A stretch of DNA of 64,000 bases from Sphingomonas jejuensis (lineage in GTDB: Bacteria > Pseudomonadota > Alphaproteobacteria > Sphingomonadales > Sphingomonadaceae), in assembly GCF_011927695.1 (NCBI RefSeq), contig NZ_JAATJE010000002.1, forward strand, positions 296,001 to 360,000, written 5' to 3'. The position numbers and the translations under genes were made by a program. Position 1 is the stretch's first letter. The number at the start of each line of letters is the position of its first letter. Shown piece by piece: positions 52,879-61,843 of the stretch. Below the pieces are notes generated by a model. That model saw only the letters and a program-made list of their open reading frames with translations, was not told where the DNA came from and did no database searches.

Positions 52879-53166
52879 ATGACCGACGACCGCAACATCT
52901 CAACCGAGCACCAGAAGGACGGCGATGCCAAGCATCCGTCGGATACGCTCAATCGCGACCAGGGCGGTGGCGAGCTGACGCCCAAGGCGCCGTCCCCGTC
53001 GCAGGGCACCGACACCGGAATCGGCCAGACCGACGACGCGCGTGCGCCGAAGCCCGGCGACTTCGACCCCGAAAAGGATGCCGGCCGCAACCACAGCGAA
53101 GGTCGGCAGATGGACAGCAAGACCGCTGCCCAGGCCAACGAATCGGACACGCCCGATTACAGCTGA
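52879..53166 (+). CDS. Hydrophilic hypothetical protein
   Basis: 95 aa from ATG 52879, 5 nt after GGAGG (GTG 52867 would be worse). Very polar, rich in Asp, Lys, Thr, Gln and Gly, with no hydrophobic segment; probably intrinsically disordered. No family recognised. Only 4 bp separate it from the next gene, with which it may be co-expressed. Confidence 0.6.
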   Translation: MTDDRNISTEHQKDGDAKHPSDTLNRDQGGGELTPKAPSPSQGTDTGIGQTDDARAPKPGDFDPEKDAGRNHSEGRQMDSKTAAQANESDTPDYS

Positions 53167-53170
53167 CCGA

Positions 53171-54316
53171 TTGCGCATCATCGCCGCCGCCGGCGCCGCC
53201 CTGATCGGCACGGCGGCGTGCGGCGAGGCACCGGGCGCGCAGGTCGCCGAGCCCGTCCGCGCCGCGCCCGTCGCCACGCGCGGGATTGCGCCAGCCGGGC
53301 TCGCGGCGCTCAGGGCGGAGGCAGCGTCGCTGCCGCGGCTCCATGCCGTCATCGTCGCGCGTGATGGCGATGTTGAGCTGGCCGAGGCGTTTCGCGGCCC
53401 GGCGCTCGACCGCCCCGTGAACATCAAGTCCGCCTCGAAGACGATTCTGGCGACGCTGACCGGTATCGCCATCGACCGTGGCGTGCTCAGCGGCACCGAC
53501 CAGAAGATCGCGCCGATTCTGTCCGCCTCGCTGCCGGCCGACCCCGATCCGCGGATCGCCGAAGTCGATGTCGGGCACCTCCTGTCGATGCGGGCGGGCC
53601 TCGGCCCCACCTCCGGCGCGAACTACGGCGCCTGGGTGTCCAGCCCCAACTGGGTGCGCGCGGCGCTGGCCCGCCCGTTCGAGGACGTGCCGGGCGGCCG
53701 CATGATCTATTCCACCGGCTCGTCGCACCTGATGTCGGCGGTGCTCACCCGCGCATCGGGCCGATCGACGCTGGCCCTCGCGCGCGACTGGCTGGGCGAG
53801 CCGCTCGGCATCGAAATCCCGTCCTGGCCCGCCGACCCGCAGGGCATCTATTTCGGCGGCAACGAGATGCGGATGAGCCCGCAGGCGCTGCTCGCTTTCG
53901 GGGAGATGATCCGCCGCGGCGGCACCGCCGCCGACGGCACCCGCGTCGTTCCCGCCGCCTGGATCGCCGACAGCTTCCGCGCGCGCGGCACGTCGCCGTG
54001 GAGCGGCAACGGCTATGGCTATGGCTGGTTCACGCGGGAGTCCAACGGCCATCCGGTGCATTTCGCCTGGGGCTATGGCGGGCAGATGCTGTTCCTGGTG
54101 CCGAGCCTGAACCTGACGGTGGTGATGACGTCAGATCCGTCGCCTCGACCGCGCGACGATCATGTCGGGCGGCTGCAGGGCCTGCTCGACCGCCACATCG
54201 TGCCTGCCGCGATCGCCGGTCGGCTGAGGCGCCGAGGCTCAGCCGACCGGCAGGCCGCGGGCGCGCGCCAGCGTCTCCGCCGCCATCCGCCGTGCCGTTT
54301 CGCGCGGCAGCCCTAG
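53171..54316 (+). CDS. Serine hydrolase (class C beta-lactamase-like), lipoprotein
   Basis: 381 aa from TTG 53171, which gives a lipoprotein signal (TAAC at about 14-17). The SxxK catalytic motif is S87-A-S-K90 (INIKSASK context), the YxN/S-type motif is IYSTGSSH and WGYGGQM may serve as the third (KTG-like) motif. DD-peptidase/esterase/beta-lactamase fold; substrate unknown. The last ~25 residues (ADRQAAGARQRLRRHPPCRFARQP) are encoded opposite the end of the TetR gene, with which it shares 78 bp, and look non-native. Confidence 0.82.
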   Translation: MRIIAAAGAALIGTAACGEAPGAQVAEPVRAAPVATRGIAPAGLAALRAEAASLPRLHAVIVARDGDVELAEAFRGPALDRPVNIKSASKTILATLTGIAIDRGVLSGTDQKIAPILSASLPADPDPRIAEVDVGHLLSMRAGLGPTSGANYGAWVSSPNWVRAALARPFEDVPGGRMIYSTGSSHLMSAVLTRASGRSTLALARDWLGEPLGIEIPSWPADPQGIYFGGNEMRMSPQALLAFGEMIRRGGTAADGTRVVPAAWIADSFRARGTSPWSGNGYGYGWFTRESNGHPVHFAWGYGGQMLFLVPSLNLTVVMTSDPSPRPRDDHVGRLQGLLDRHIVPAAIAGRLRRRGSADRQAAGARQRLRRHPPCRFARQP

Positions 54317-54817
54317 CGCGCTCGCCATCGCGCGCCCCAGAAGCGCATCGCCCAGCGCCGCCATGACGAGCTGCAGCGTCAGCTGCGGGATGTCGGCCTC
54401 CCCGGTCGCGCCCAGCTCGTCAACCAGCCGGTGAATCGCCTCCAGGATCGGATCCAGCGCATCCTCGTTGCCCGACAGGATCATCCAGGACGCCAGCGCG
54501 CCCGCGCCCTCCTTGTCGAAGGCATCGAAGGTCAGGTCGACAACGTCGCGCGCCGATCCCTGGCCGCTCCTCGCCTTGACCACCGCCGCGCCGATGCTGG
54601 CGGTGATCGTCTCCGCCATTGTTTCGGCCAGCGCGCGCTGCAGGCCCGCGGCCGAACCGAAATGGTGGAGCAGATTGGCGTGCGTCCGCCCGATACGCCC
54701 GGCCACCGCCTTCAGCGTGACGGCGCCGGGACCCGCCTCGATCAGCAGCTCGCGCGCCGCGGCCAGGGCGCGCGCGCGGCTTTCGTCAGGCGACAGACGG
54801 CGTGCCGCTATTGACAT
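54239..54817 (-). CDS. TetR-family transcriptional regulator
   Basis: 192 aa. N-terminal HTH (about 12-55): ARALAAARELLIEAGPGAVTLKAVAGRIGRTHANLLHHFGSAAGL (split), typical of TetR. Helical ligand domain after that. Divergent from the metal-dependent hydrolase gene with a 48-bp gap carrying a TTGACA element, so it probably represses that gene and itself. Confidence 0.9.
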   Translation of the reverse strand: MSIAARRLSPDESRARALAAARELLIEAGPGAVTLKAVAGRIGRTHANLLHHFGSAAGLQRALAETMAETITASIGAAVVKARSGQGSARDVVDLTFDAFDKEGAGALASWMILSGNEDALDPILEAIHRLVDELGATGEADIPQLTLQLVMAALGDALLGRAMASALGLPRETARRMAAETLARARGLPVG

Positions 54818-54865
54818 TTGTGTAAGCAGGTGGCATCAGGCATCGATAGCATGGAGCATGTTCCG
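54818..54865. promoter_or_regulatory. Divergent promoter/operator between TetR and hydrolase genes
   Basis: Short intergenic region; TTGACA at 54811-54816 overlaps the TetR start codon region and could be the -35 of the rightward promoter. The neighbouring TTGACATTTGTGTAA has ACA...TGT half-sites loosely like a TetR operator, but the symmetry is imperfect. Confidence 0.35.
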
Positions 54866-55762
54866 ATGAGCTTGGCAAAGCCCGACGCGCCGATCCGCAC
54901 CCACAGCAAGACGCCCGCCGATCTGGCGATCACGCCGCGCGACGTGCGCTTCGGCCGCGGCAAGACCCCGGCAAAGTGGTGGGCGAAGGGCGATCCCATC
55001 GCCACCGCCGTCTACAACGCGCTGTCCGTAACCTTTCCGAAGGGCGAGGCCTATTTCTGCGAAAGCGTGAAGGCGCACCGCGACGGCACGCCGCCCCGGC
55101 TGGAGGCCGAGATCAACGCCTTCGTGAAGCAGGAGGTGATCCACAGCCGCGAGCATGTCGCGCTCAACCGCCATGTCGCCGACCATTACGACCTCAAGCC
55201 GCTGGAGGATCATGTCGACGCGGCGCTCGCCCTGACCAAGGGCCGGCCGCCGATCGCCAACCTCGCCGCGACCATGGCGCTGGAGCATTACACCGCGATC
55301 CTCGCGCACGAGCTTCTGGCCGATCCCCGCCACCTGGACGGGTCCGACCCCGAGATCGCCGCGCTGTGGCGCTGGCACGCCATCGAGGAGATCGAGCACA
55401 AGGGCGTCGCGTTCGACACCTGGATGCATGCCACCCGCACCTGGTCGCGCTGGCGCCGGTGGAAGGTGAAGTCGCTGGTGATGCTGATCACCACCAAGCG
55501 ATTCATCGACGGCCGCTGGAAGGGCATCACGGAGCTGCTGCGTCAGGACGGGCTGACCGGCTGGCGCGTGAAGCTGGCCGTGCTGCGCTACCTGTTTGTG
55601 TCGCCGGGCATGGCGCGCAAGGTGTTCGCCGCCTGGGCATCCTATTTCCTGCCGGGCTTCCACCCGTGGAACCACGACGACCGCGAGCTGATCAAGCTGG
55701 CCGACAGCGACTATCAGGATGCGATCCTGCCGCGCGCCAAGCAGGCCGCGGCCGCCGCATAA
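54866..55762 (+). CDS. Metal-dependent hydrolase family protein (PF10118-like)
   Basis: 298 aa, start chosen at MSLAKPDAPI (54866, 9 nt after GGAG); ATG 54851 is possible. Mostly helical. Conserved-looking metal ligands: EAEINAFVKQEVIHSREHVALNRHV (E..E..H..H; about 86-110), MALEHYTAILAHELL, and WRWHAIEEIEHKGVAFDTW (H..E..EH). This di-iron/ferritin-like pattern fits PF10118, annotated as metal-dependent hydrolase without proven substrate. Probably controlled by the adjacent TetR protein. Confidence 0.85.
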   Translation: MSLAKPDAPIRTHSKTPADLAITPRDVRFGRGKTPAKWWAKGDPIATAVYNALSVTFPKGEAYFCESVKAHRDGTPPRLEAEINAFVKQEVIHSREHVALNRHVADHYDLKPLEDHVDAALALTKGRPPIANLAATMALEHYTAILAHELLADPRHLDGSDPEIAALWRWHAIEEIEHKGVAFDTWMHATRTWSRWRRWKVKSLVMLITTKRFIDGRWKGITELLRQDGLTGWRVKLAVLRYLFVSPGMARKVFAAWASYFLPGFHPWNHDDRELIKLADSDYQDAILPRAKQAAAAA

Positions 55763-55768
55763 GGCCGC

Positions 55769-56575
55769 TCAGGACGGCGTGAAGCGCTTCAGCCTGTCGA
55801 GCACCTCCGGGTCGTGGATCCGGCGGTAGATGGCCTCGACCAGGCTGAAGGCGCCGAAGATCAGCAGCCCGGCGGCGACGAGCAGGCGGATCGTCTCCGG
55901 AAAGCTGTCGAGCGCCTGCTCCGTCCCGCCGGCCGCGCGTGCGCTGTCCAGCCATGCCGCACGGCCGATCAGGAGGCCGGTGGCAACGAAGACCACGCCG
56001 CGGGCCAGGTAGCCGAGCCGCCCGGCCCACAGGACCCAGGCCTTTGCGGCGATGTGCGGATCCAGGAACCGCAGGAACGCGCATTTGACGGCACGGGCCA
56101 GCTGGACGACGCCGGCGGCCAGCAACACGGCCGCGCCGAGGTAGAGGAGGGCGACGCCGCCAGGCATGGACATGGCCAGGGCGGCAGCCCGCTCGGCCGA
56201 GGCCGCATCGCCGGATGGCTCCAGCCCGGACGCCAGGCGCGCGGCGATCCAGCACAGGCCGAGGTGGATCAGACCGGATCCTGCGCCACCGACCCGCGCC
56301 AGGATGCCGGCCGCGCCGCTGCCATGTCCCTCCGTATCGGTCACCGCCTCGAACAGGCGCCACGCGCCATAGCCAAGAAATCCGACCGCCATCGTGCCGA
56401 GCAGCACGCCGCCGAAGCTGCTGTCGAGGAACCGGAGCGCGCCGAGATTGTCCTCGGTCCGGCCCAGCCGCAGGATCAGGAAGCCGGTTGCCGCATACAT
56501 CAACGCGCGCGAGGCGAAGCCCAGGCGCGTGAGTGTGTCGAACGGCGTGCGCTCTCCAGCCGCGCTGTGGCTCAT
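55769..56575 (-). CDS. DUF1206 membrane protein
   Basis: 268 aa from ATG 56575 (MSHSAAGERTP). Six hydrophobic helices in three repeats, each with a small G/A-rich pattern (RLGFASRALMYAATGFLIL, RVGGAGSGLIHLGLCWIAA, RLGYLARGVVFVATGLLIG). This threefold repeat of a two-helix unit is the DUF1206 signature. Function unknown. It is convergent with the hydrolase gene. Confidence 0.88.
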   Translation of the reverse strand: MSHSAAGERTPFDTLTRLGFASRALMYAATGFLILRLGRTEDNLGALRFLDSSFGGVLLGTMAVGFLGYGAWRLFEAVTDTEGHGSGAAGILARVGGAGSGLIHLGLCWIAARLASGLEPSGDAASAERAAALAMSMPGGVALLYLGAAVLLAAGVVQLARAVKCAFLRFLDPHIAAKAWVLWAGRLGYLARGVVFVATGLLIGRAAWLDSARAAGGTEQALDSFPETIRLLVAAGLLIFGAFSLVEAIYRRIHDPEVLDRLKRFTPS

Positions 56576-56618
56576 GCCCGGACGATCATGGCGTGCGTCG
56601 GCGTGTCGCGCGGGCATG

Positions 56619-56653
56619 AAAAAAGGAGAGGAAGGGCCTCGCCCCGCCTCTCC
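56619..56653 (-). terminator. Intrinsic terminator of the rplU-rpmA operon
   Basis: On the minus strand GGAGAGG, a GC-rich 15-nt loop, CCTCTCC and then TTTTTT (plus strand: A-run 56619-56624, stem arms 56625-56631 and 56647-56653). Classic Rho-independent form, about 25 bp past the rpmA stop. Confidence 0.92.
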
Positions 56654-56678
56654 TCCTCATGATCCGATCGGATCGGAA

Positions 56679-56948
56679 TTACTCGGCGGCCAGCGCCTGA
56701 CCGTCGACCGAGCAGTACTTCCGGCCGAGCTTGCCCGAATGGAAGCGGACACGGCCGTCGGTCAGCGCGAACAGCGTGTGGTCCTTGCCCATGCCGACGC
56801 CGGTGCCCGGATACACCTTGGTGCCGCGCTGGCGGATGATGATGTTGCCGCCGACGACCTCTTCGCCACCGAACTTCTTCACGCCAAGCCGGCGTCCCGC
56901 CGAGTCGCGACCGTTGCGGGATGAACCGCCTGCCTTCTTATGTGCCAT
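56679..56948 (-). CDS. rpmA: 50S ribosomal protein L27
   Basis: 89 aa. [28 protein letters not shown] at the start and [29 protein letters not shown] are the L27 hallmarks. 6 bp after rplU on the minus strand. Confidence 0.98.
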   Translation of the reverse strand: MAHKKAGGSSRNGRDSAGRRLGVKKFGGEEVVGGNIIIRQRGTKVYPGTGVGMGKDHTLFALTDGRVRFHSGKLGRKYCSVDGQALAAE

Positions 56949-56954
56949 GGATGG

Positions 56955-57383
56955 TTACTCCTGCGGCTGGGCGTCGGTGGCCGGGGCCGCCTTGGTCGCC
57001 GCGTTCTTCTCGGGGGCGGCCTTGACCGCCGTGGTGTCGCTGTTCGCGTCCGTCGCCCGCACGGTCGACGCCTGCTCGCCCTTGTCGTCGCCGACGTTCA
57101 GGATGCGCAGGATCGTGTGCTGCTGACGATGGCCGTTCTTGCGGCGATAGTTGTGGCGGCGGCGCTTCTTGAAGACGATGACCTTCTCGCCCTTCGCCTG
57201 CGCGATGATCTCGGCACCGACGGTCAGGCCGCCGACGTCCTTCAGGTCGCCGCCGTCACCCGCGATCAGCACGTCGCCCAGCGACACGCGGTCGCCGGCC
57301 TCGCCCGCGATCTTCTCGACGACGATCTTGTCTCCGGCGGCGACGCGATATTGCTTGCCGCCCGTGCGCACGACTGCGAACAT
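56955..57383 (-). CDS. rplU: 50S ribosomal protein L21 with C-terminal extension
   Basis: 142 aa from ATG 57383 ([14 protein letters not shown]), which follows GAGGACC. The L21 core covers about 1-103 ([21 protein letters not shown] is the diagnostic block). The remaining ~38 residues ([36 protein letters not shown], split) are Ala/Lys/Thr-rich and absent from E. coli L21. Such tails occur in alphaproteobacterial L21; their role is unclear. Confidence 0.95.
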   Translation of the reverse strand: MFAVVRTGGKQYRVAAGDKIVVEKIAGEAGDRVSLGDVLIAGDGGDLKDVGGLTVGAEIIAQAKGEKVIVFKKRRRHNYRRKNGHRQQHTILRILNVGDDKGEQASTVRATDANSDTTAVKAAPEKNAATKAAPATDAQPQE

Positions 57384-57409
57384 GGTCCTCATCACTCTCT
57401 AAAGCTGAT

Positions 57410-57423
57410 CCCGCACAAGCGGG
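57410..57423 (-). promoter_or_regulatory. Small stem-loop in the rplU leader
   Basis: CCCGC (57410-57414) / GCGGG (57419-57423) with an ACAA loop, in the leader transcribed ahead of rplU. A candidate for autogenous control by L21; no known leader motif was recognised. Confidence 0.35.
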
Positions 57424-57459
57424 GCCGCGAAAGGCAATGCCCCACGCGGGAAAGCACGG

Positions 57460-57488
57460 CAGCTAGGCAAAGTGCGCCGCTCTGTCAA
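57460..57488 (-). promoter_or_regulatory. Candidate sigma-70 promoter of rplU-rpmA
   Basis: Minus strand: TTGACA (plus 57483-57488), 17-nt spacer, TAGCTG (57460-57465). The -35 is perfect and the -10 weaker, at ideal spacing. It would start the transcript about 70 nt before rplU. Confidence 0.6.
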
Positions 57489-57569
57489 CCGCGCCGTGCC
57501 CGAGAAGCGGGACGGAGCGCGGCGCGCCTGCATCTTCCACTTGCGGCCGGGACGCCATATGCCGGTGCC

Positions 57570-57977
57570 ATGACCCGTCTCATTCCCCTCGCCCTGCTGC
57601 TGTCGGCGACGACCGCCCACGCAGCGCAGCCCATCAACGGCCGCTGGATCACGCAGGAGGGGGACGCGCTGGTGGAGATCGGCGCGTGCGGCGCCAGCAC
57701 CTGCGGGCGGATCGCCCGCGTGCTCCGCGCCCGCCCGAACGCCCCCACCACCGACGTCAACAATGGCGACGCGGCGCTCCGCCGCCGGCCGATCGTTGGC
57801 CTGCCGGTGCTGACCGACTTCCGGGAGGACGGCGATGCCTGGCGGGGCCGGATCTACGATCCGCGCAGCGGGCGGACCTACCGATCGGTGGTCCGGCGCA
57901 ACGCGGACGGGACGCTGCGCGTGCAAGGCTGCATCGCGGTCATCTGCCGCACCCAGACATGGCGGGCCGCGCGCTGA
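57570..57977 (+). CDS. DUF2147 exported protein
   Basis: 135 aa, signal peptide about 1-19 (cut near AHAAQ). The mature domain matches DUF2147: GRWITQEGDALVEIGACGASTCGRIARVL (split about 24-53), WRGRIYDPRSGRTYRSVVRRNADGTLRVQGCI (split). Typically a small secreted beta-barrel-like protein of unknown function, with Cys pairs that may form disulfides. Confidence 0.85.
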   Translation: MTRLIPLALLLSATTAHAAQPINGRWITQEGDALVEIGACGASTCGRIARVLRARPNAPTTDVNNGDAALRRRPIVGLPVLTDFREDGDAWRGRIYDPRSGRTYRSVVRRNADGTLRVQGCIAVICRTQTWRAAR

Positions 57978-58020
57978 ACCTGTCACATGATCGACACAGT
58001 GCGGACATGAAGCGACAAGT

Positions 58021-58034
58021 TTTACGCCCGTAAA
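58021..58034. promoter_or_regulatory. Palindrome TTTACG-CC-CGTAAA upstream of the TonB receptor gene
   Basis: Perfect 6-bp inverted repeat with a 2-nt centre, 75 bp before the receptor ATG. A good dimeric operator candidate for the receptor (regulator unknown); a second weaker repeat TTGC...GCAA lies at 58077-58095. Confidence 0.4.
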
Positions 58035-58109
58035 GGCGAACTATCTTCCCCGGACTGGTGCTGCGGCGCATCATCCTTGCTAATACGTTAACGCAAGGGG
58101 TGGTCAGAT

Positions 58110-60743
58110 ATGCGTCGTTCAACGGGCCGGTTCGGTCTTGTCTCCAGCATCGCCGTTGCCGCCGCGCTGCTGCCTGCATCGGCGATGGCGCAGGACCTGC
58201 CGCCGCAGGACGTCGCGACCGAGGCTGCGCCGGACGCAGACCCCGGGAGCGAGATCATCATCACCGGCACCCGCCGCGCGGACCGCACCGTGGCCGACAG
58301 CCCGGTGCCCATCGACGTGATCAGCGCCGAATCGCTTCAGACCACCGGCTTCACCGAAACGAATCGCGTCCTCAACCAGCTGGTGCCGTCCTTCAACTTC
58401 CCGCAGCCGTCGATCACGGACGGCACGGATACGGTACGCCCGGCCACGCTGCGCGGCCTCAGCCCGGATCAGACGCTTGTGCTGGTGAATGGCAAGCGGC
58501 GGCACACCACCGCGCTGCTCAACATCAACGGCTCGGTTGGTCGCGGATCGGCCGCCGTCGACATCAACATGATTCCGTCGATCGCGCTGCAGCGGGTGGA
58601 GGTGCTGCGCGACGGTGCGGCGGCGCAGTACGGATCGGATGCGATCGCCGGCGTCATCAACTTCCAGCTGTCTGACGCGCGGGAAGGCGGCCGGATCACC
58701 GTCAACTACGGCCAGTATGAAACCAGCGTGCAGGGCATCCCGCGCGCGACGGGCGTCGCCACGGGCGCCAACGGACAGCCGCTGCTGGCGCCCGACGGCA
58801 CCTATCAGTTGCTGACCGACGGCGACCGCGACGCATCCGACGGCGAGACCATCACGGTCGCCGGCATCGTCGGACTGCCGCTCGGGGCCGAAGGGCATCT
58901 GACGATCGCCGCCGAATATCAGGATCGCGGGCTCACCAACCGCACCGGCTATGACCCGCGCCGCCAGTATAATCTGGTGGGCGGCCTCGCCGACCCGCGC
59001 GAGCTCACCTTCGACCGCCTCAGCCACCGCTACGGCGACGCCGCCACGCAGGACATGAAGCTGTTCGTCAACGCCGGGCTGCCGATCACCGATGCGGTCG
59101 AGCTTTATGCCTTTGGCAGCTACAATTACCGCGACGGGCAGAGCGGCGCCTTCTACCGGCTGGCGAACGACAGCCGCAACGTCCCCGCCATCTATCCGGA
59201 CGGCTTCCTGCCGCTGATCAACACCGATCTGGAGGACGCCGCCGGCACCGTGGGCATCAGGGGCGAGGTGGGCGACGGCTTCCGCTACGACCTGTCGGGC
59301 GGCACCGCGAAGAACCGCTTCGACTTCCTCATCTCCAATACGCTCAACCGCTCCTACGGCGCCCTTCCGACACAGCGGCTCGCCTATGATTCGGGCGGCC
59401 TGCGCTACACGCAGACGGTTGCCAACCTCGACCTCAGCAAGGATCTGGCGGTCGGCTTCCTGTCCGACCTGACCGTGTCCGGCGGCCTCGAATATCGCCG
59501 GGAAACCTTCCAGCTGCGCGCCGGCGACCCGCAGAGCTACAACCAGGGGCCGATCGCCGGTCCGTCGGGCGCGCAGGGCTTTCCGGGCATCGCGCCGGTG
59601 ATCGGCGGGCAGCGCGTCGATCAGCTCCGGTCGCGCGACAACTGGTCCGCCTATGTGGAGCTGGACGCCGACGTCTCCGACATCCTCTCCGTCCAGCTCG
59701 CCGGCCGGTACGAGGATTATTCCGATTTCGGCTCCGACTGGAACGGCAAGGTGGCCGCCCGGTTCGAGCCGATCCAGGGCATCGCCATCCGCGGCGCCGC
59801 CTCCACCGGCTTCCGCGCGCCGTCGCTGCAGCAGCAGTTCTTTGCCGCGTCGGCGACCAACAATGTCGGCGGCATCCTCCTGGAAACGGTGACGCTGCCG
59901 GTCGACAACCCGATCGCCATTGCGCTGGGGGCCACCCCGCTCGATGCCGAGACGTCGGTTTCCTATTCGGCGGGCGTCGTGTTCAGCGCGATCCCCCGCC
60001 TCAACGTCACCGTCGACGTCTACCAGGTGTCGATCGACGATCGCATCGTTGTCACCGACAACTTGACCGCCAACCGCGCGGCGACCGCCACCAACCCGGG
60101 CCGCGCGATCGCGCAGATCCTGGATGCCGCCGGATTCACGGCGACAAACGCCGCCCGCTTTTTCGTGAACGGTGTCGACACCCGCACCCGCGGCCTTGAT
60201 GCCGTCGCCACCTATCGTCTCGATATCGGCCGCGCGCGGGTCAACGCCACGGCTGGCTACAACTACAACGAGACCCGCATCGACAACGTCCTGGCCGCGC
60301 CCGGTCCGCTCGCCAACGTGCCCGGGCTCGTGCTGTTCGGCCGGCAGGAATCGCTCCGCCTGACCGACGGGCAGCCTCGCTCCAAGATCAACCTGGGCCT
60401 GGATGTCGATGTCGACTGGATCGGCATCACCGCGCGCACCAACCGCTATGGCCGCGTGCTGGCGGCGGGCGCCGACCAGTTCGGCGACGTCGAGCTGGAG
60501 CCGAAGTGGATCACCGACCTGGAGGTCCGCGCCAACCTGATCGACCGGGTCACGCTGGCGGTCGGCGCGAACAACCTGTTCGATGAATATCCCACCAACC
60601 TGCCGGTCGGCGTCGGGGTCGACCCGGTCACGGGCGCGGCCCGCAACTACCCGGCGACCAACTATGTGGCGACCTTCTCGAACTTCTCGCCATTCGGCTT
60701 CAACGGCCGCTTCGTCTACGCGCGCGCCGCACTGACTTTCTGA
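58110..60743 (+). CDS. TonB-dependent outer-membrane receptor
   Basis: 877 aa. Signal peptide about 1-28 (ending SAMAQ), TonB-box-like segment EIIITGTRRADRTVADSPVPIDVI, plug with NQLVPSFNFPQPS, ATLRGLSPDQTLVLVNGKRRH and VEVLRDGAAAQYGSDAIAGVINF (split about 112-190). The long barrel ends FNGRFVYARAALTF. This is the large oar/FecA-like subclass common in sphingomonads, often for carbohydrates or iron complexes; the ligand is unknown. A clear terminator follows. Confidence 0.92.
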   Translation: MRRSTGRFGLVSSIAVAAALLPASAMAQDLPPQDVATEAAPDADPGSEIIITGTRRADRTVADSPVPIDVISAESLQTTGFTETNRVLNQLVPSFNFPQPSITDGTDTVRPATLRGLSPDQTLVLVNGKRRHTTALLNINGSVGRGSAAVDINMIPSIALQRVEVLRDGAAAQYGSDAIAGVINFQLSDAREGGRITVNYGQYETSVQGIPRATGVATGANGQPLLAPDGTYQLLTDGDRDASDGETITVAGIVGLPLGAEGHLTIAAEYQDRGLTNRTGYDPRRQYNLVGGLADPRELTFDRLSHRYGDAATQDMKLFVNAGLPITDAVELYAFGSYNYRDGQSGAFYRLANDSRNVPAIYPDGFLPLINTDLEDAAGTVGIRGEVGDGFRYDLSGGTAKNRFDFLISNTLNRSYGALPTQRLAYDSGGLRYTQTVANLDLSKDLAVGFLSDLTVSGGLEYRRETFQLRAGDPQSYNQGPIAGPSGAQGFPGIAPVIGGQRVDQLRSRDNWSAYVELDADVSDILSVQLAGRYEDYSDFGSDWNGKVAARFEPIQGIAIRGAASTGFRAPSLQQQFFAASATNNVGGILLETVTLPVDNPIAIALGATPLDAETSVSYSAGVVFSAIPRLNVTVDVYQVSIDDRIVVTDNLTANRAATATNPGRAIAQILDAAGFTATNAARFFVNGVDTRTRGLDAVATYRLDIGRARVNATAGYNYNETRIDNVLAAPGPLANVPGLVLFGRQESLRLTDGQPRSKINLGLDVDVDWIGITARTNRYGRVLAAGADQFGDVELEPKWITDLEVRANLIDRVTLAVGANNLFDEYPTNLPVGVGVDPVTGAARNYPATNYVATFSNFSPFGFNGRFVYARAALTF

Positions 60744-60749
60744 TCCGGG

Positions 60750-60779
60750 GAGCCGGCGCGCGTCATCGTGCGCCGGCTC
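60750..60779. terminator. Bidirectional terminator between TonB receptor and hspQ genes
   Basis: GAGCCGGCGC (60750-60759) and GCGCCGGCTC (60770-60779) are perfect complements, and the stem can be extended by three pairs (one G-U). It lies 6 bp past the receptor stop and 8 bp past the hspQ stop (minus strand). Confidence 0.8.
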
Positions 60780-60787
60780 ACCCGCCG

Positions 60788-61189
60788 CTAGTGACGGTGT
60801 TCCCGCTTCAAGCGATATCGGCCGTCGCGATAGCCGTCGAAGATGCCGGCGATGGCGGGATGGTCGACCGGCTCTTCGCTGTCGTCACGCAGCAGGTTCT
60901 GCTGGCTGACATAAGCGATGTAGCTCGAGTCGGCATTCTCGGCGAGCAGGTGGTAGAAGGGCTGGTCGCGCGCCGGGCGCACTTCCTCAGGAATGGCCTC
61001 GTACCAGTCCTCGCTGTTGGCGAAGATCGGATCGACATCGAACACCACGCCGCGAAAATCGAACATCCGATGCCGCACCACGTCGCCGATGGCGAAGCTG
61101 GCATGCGACACGGGCGGCAGCTGGTGAAGGCGATCAACAATGTCGAACGGAATCGAACCGGTGGCGGACAGGGACTGCATGGGCTTCAT
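60788..61189 (-). CDS. hspQ: Heat shock protein HspQ (YccV-like)
   Basis: 133 aa. HspQ/hemimethylated-DNA-binding domain: FAIGDVVRHRMFDFRGVVFDVDPIF (split about 32-56), RPARDQPFYHLLAENADSSYIAYVSQQNLL. It acts as a specificity modulator for Lon in E. coli. The N-terminal ~30 residues are an extension. Convergent with the TonB receptor gene. Confidence 0.9.
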   Translation of the reverse strand: MKPMQSLSATGSIPFDIVDRLHQLPPVSHASFAIGDVVRHRMFDFRGVVFDVDPIFANSEDWYEAIPEEVRPARDQPFYHLLAENADSSYIAYVSQQNLLRDDSEEPVDHPAIAGIFDGYRDGRYRLKREHRH

Positions 61190-61269
61190 GTAAGCCGCCG
61201 CGCGTGGCTCGCAAGCGCGGCTTGCGTCCCACGCGACGAGCGGCTAACCGCCGGTTCCCACCAGCGGTG

Positions 61270-61359
<90 letters not shown>

Positions 61360-61459
61360 ACCATCACGGGTTCGGGCCCGGCGGCGCGACGGAAGCTCCC
61401 CTCCCGCCTGAAGCGGGTAGCAGGAATTCGGCTGGTTCTGCCGCAAGCGAGGCTTTCCG

Positions 61460-61822
61460 ATGACCCGCGTGTCGGTCTGGCATGATGGCAACTGCCCGCT
61501 TTGTCAGCGTGAGGTCGCACTGATGCGTCGCTTGGACCGGCGTGGTGCCATCGAGTTCATCGACGCGACCGGATCGCAATCCTGTCCGCTCAGCCAGGCC
61601 GAAATGCTGGCGCGCTTGCATGCGCGCGAGGCGGATGGTCCCCTGCTCTCCGGCGCGGCCGCCTTTGCGGCGATGTGGCGCGCTATCCCGCTGCTGCGCC
61701 CGTTGGGCGAGGCGGCGCGCAACCGCTTCGTCCTGGCGCTGCTGGAGCGATGCTACCTCGCCTTCCTGCGCGTGCGGCCGATCCTGCAAAAGCGGCTGGC
61801 GGGGCGTTCCCCGAACGGCTGA
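61460..61822 (+). CDS. DCC-family thiol-disulfide oxidoreductase-like protein (DUF393)
   Basis: 120 aa. DGNCPLC (D9-C15) near the N-terminus is the DCC signature. Thioredoxin-like, with further Y/L-rich helices. ATG without a strong Shine-Dalgarno. Lies 100 bp after the tRNA. Substrate unknown. Confidence 0.88.
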   Translation: MTRVSVWHDGNCPLCQREVALMRRLDRRGAIEFIDATGSQSCPLSQAEMLARLHAREADGPLLSGAAAFAAMWRAIPLLRPLGEAARNRFVLALLERCYLAFLRVRPILQKRLAGRSPNG

Positions 61823-61843
61823 GAGCCGGCAGGCTCGCGCGGC

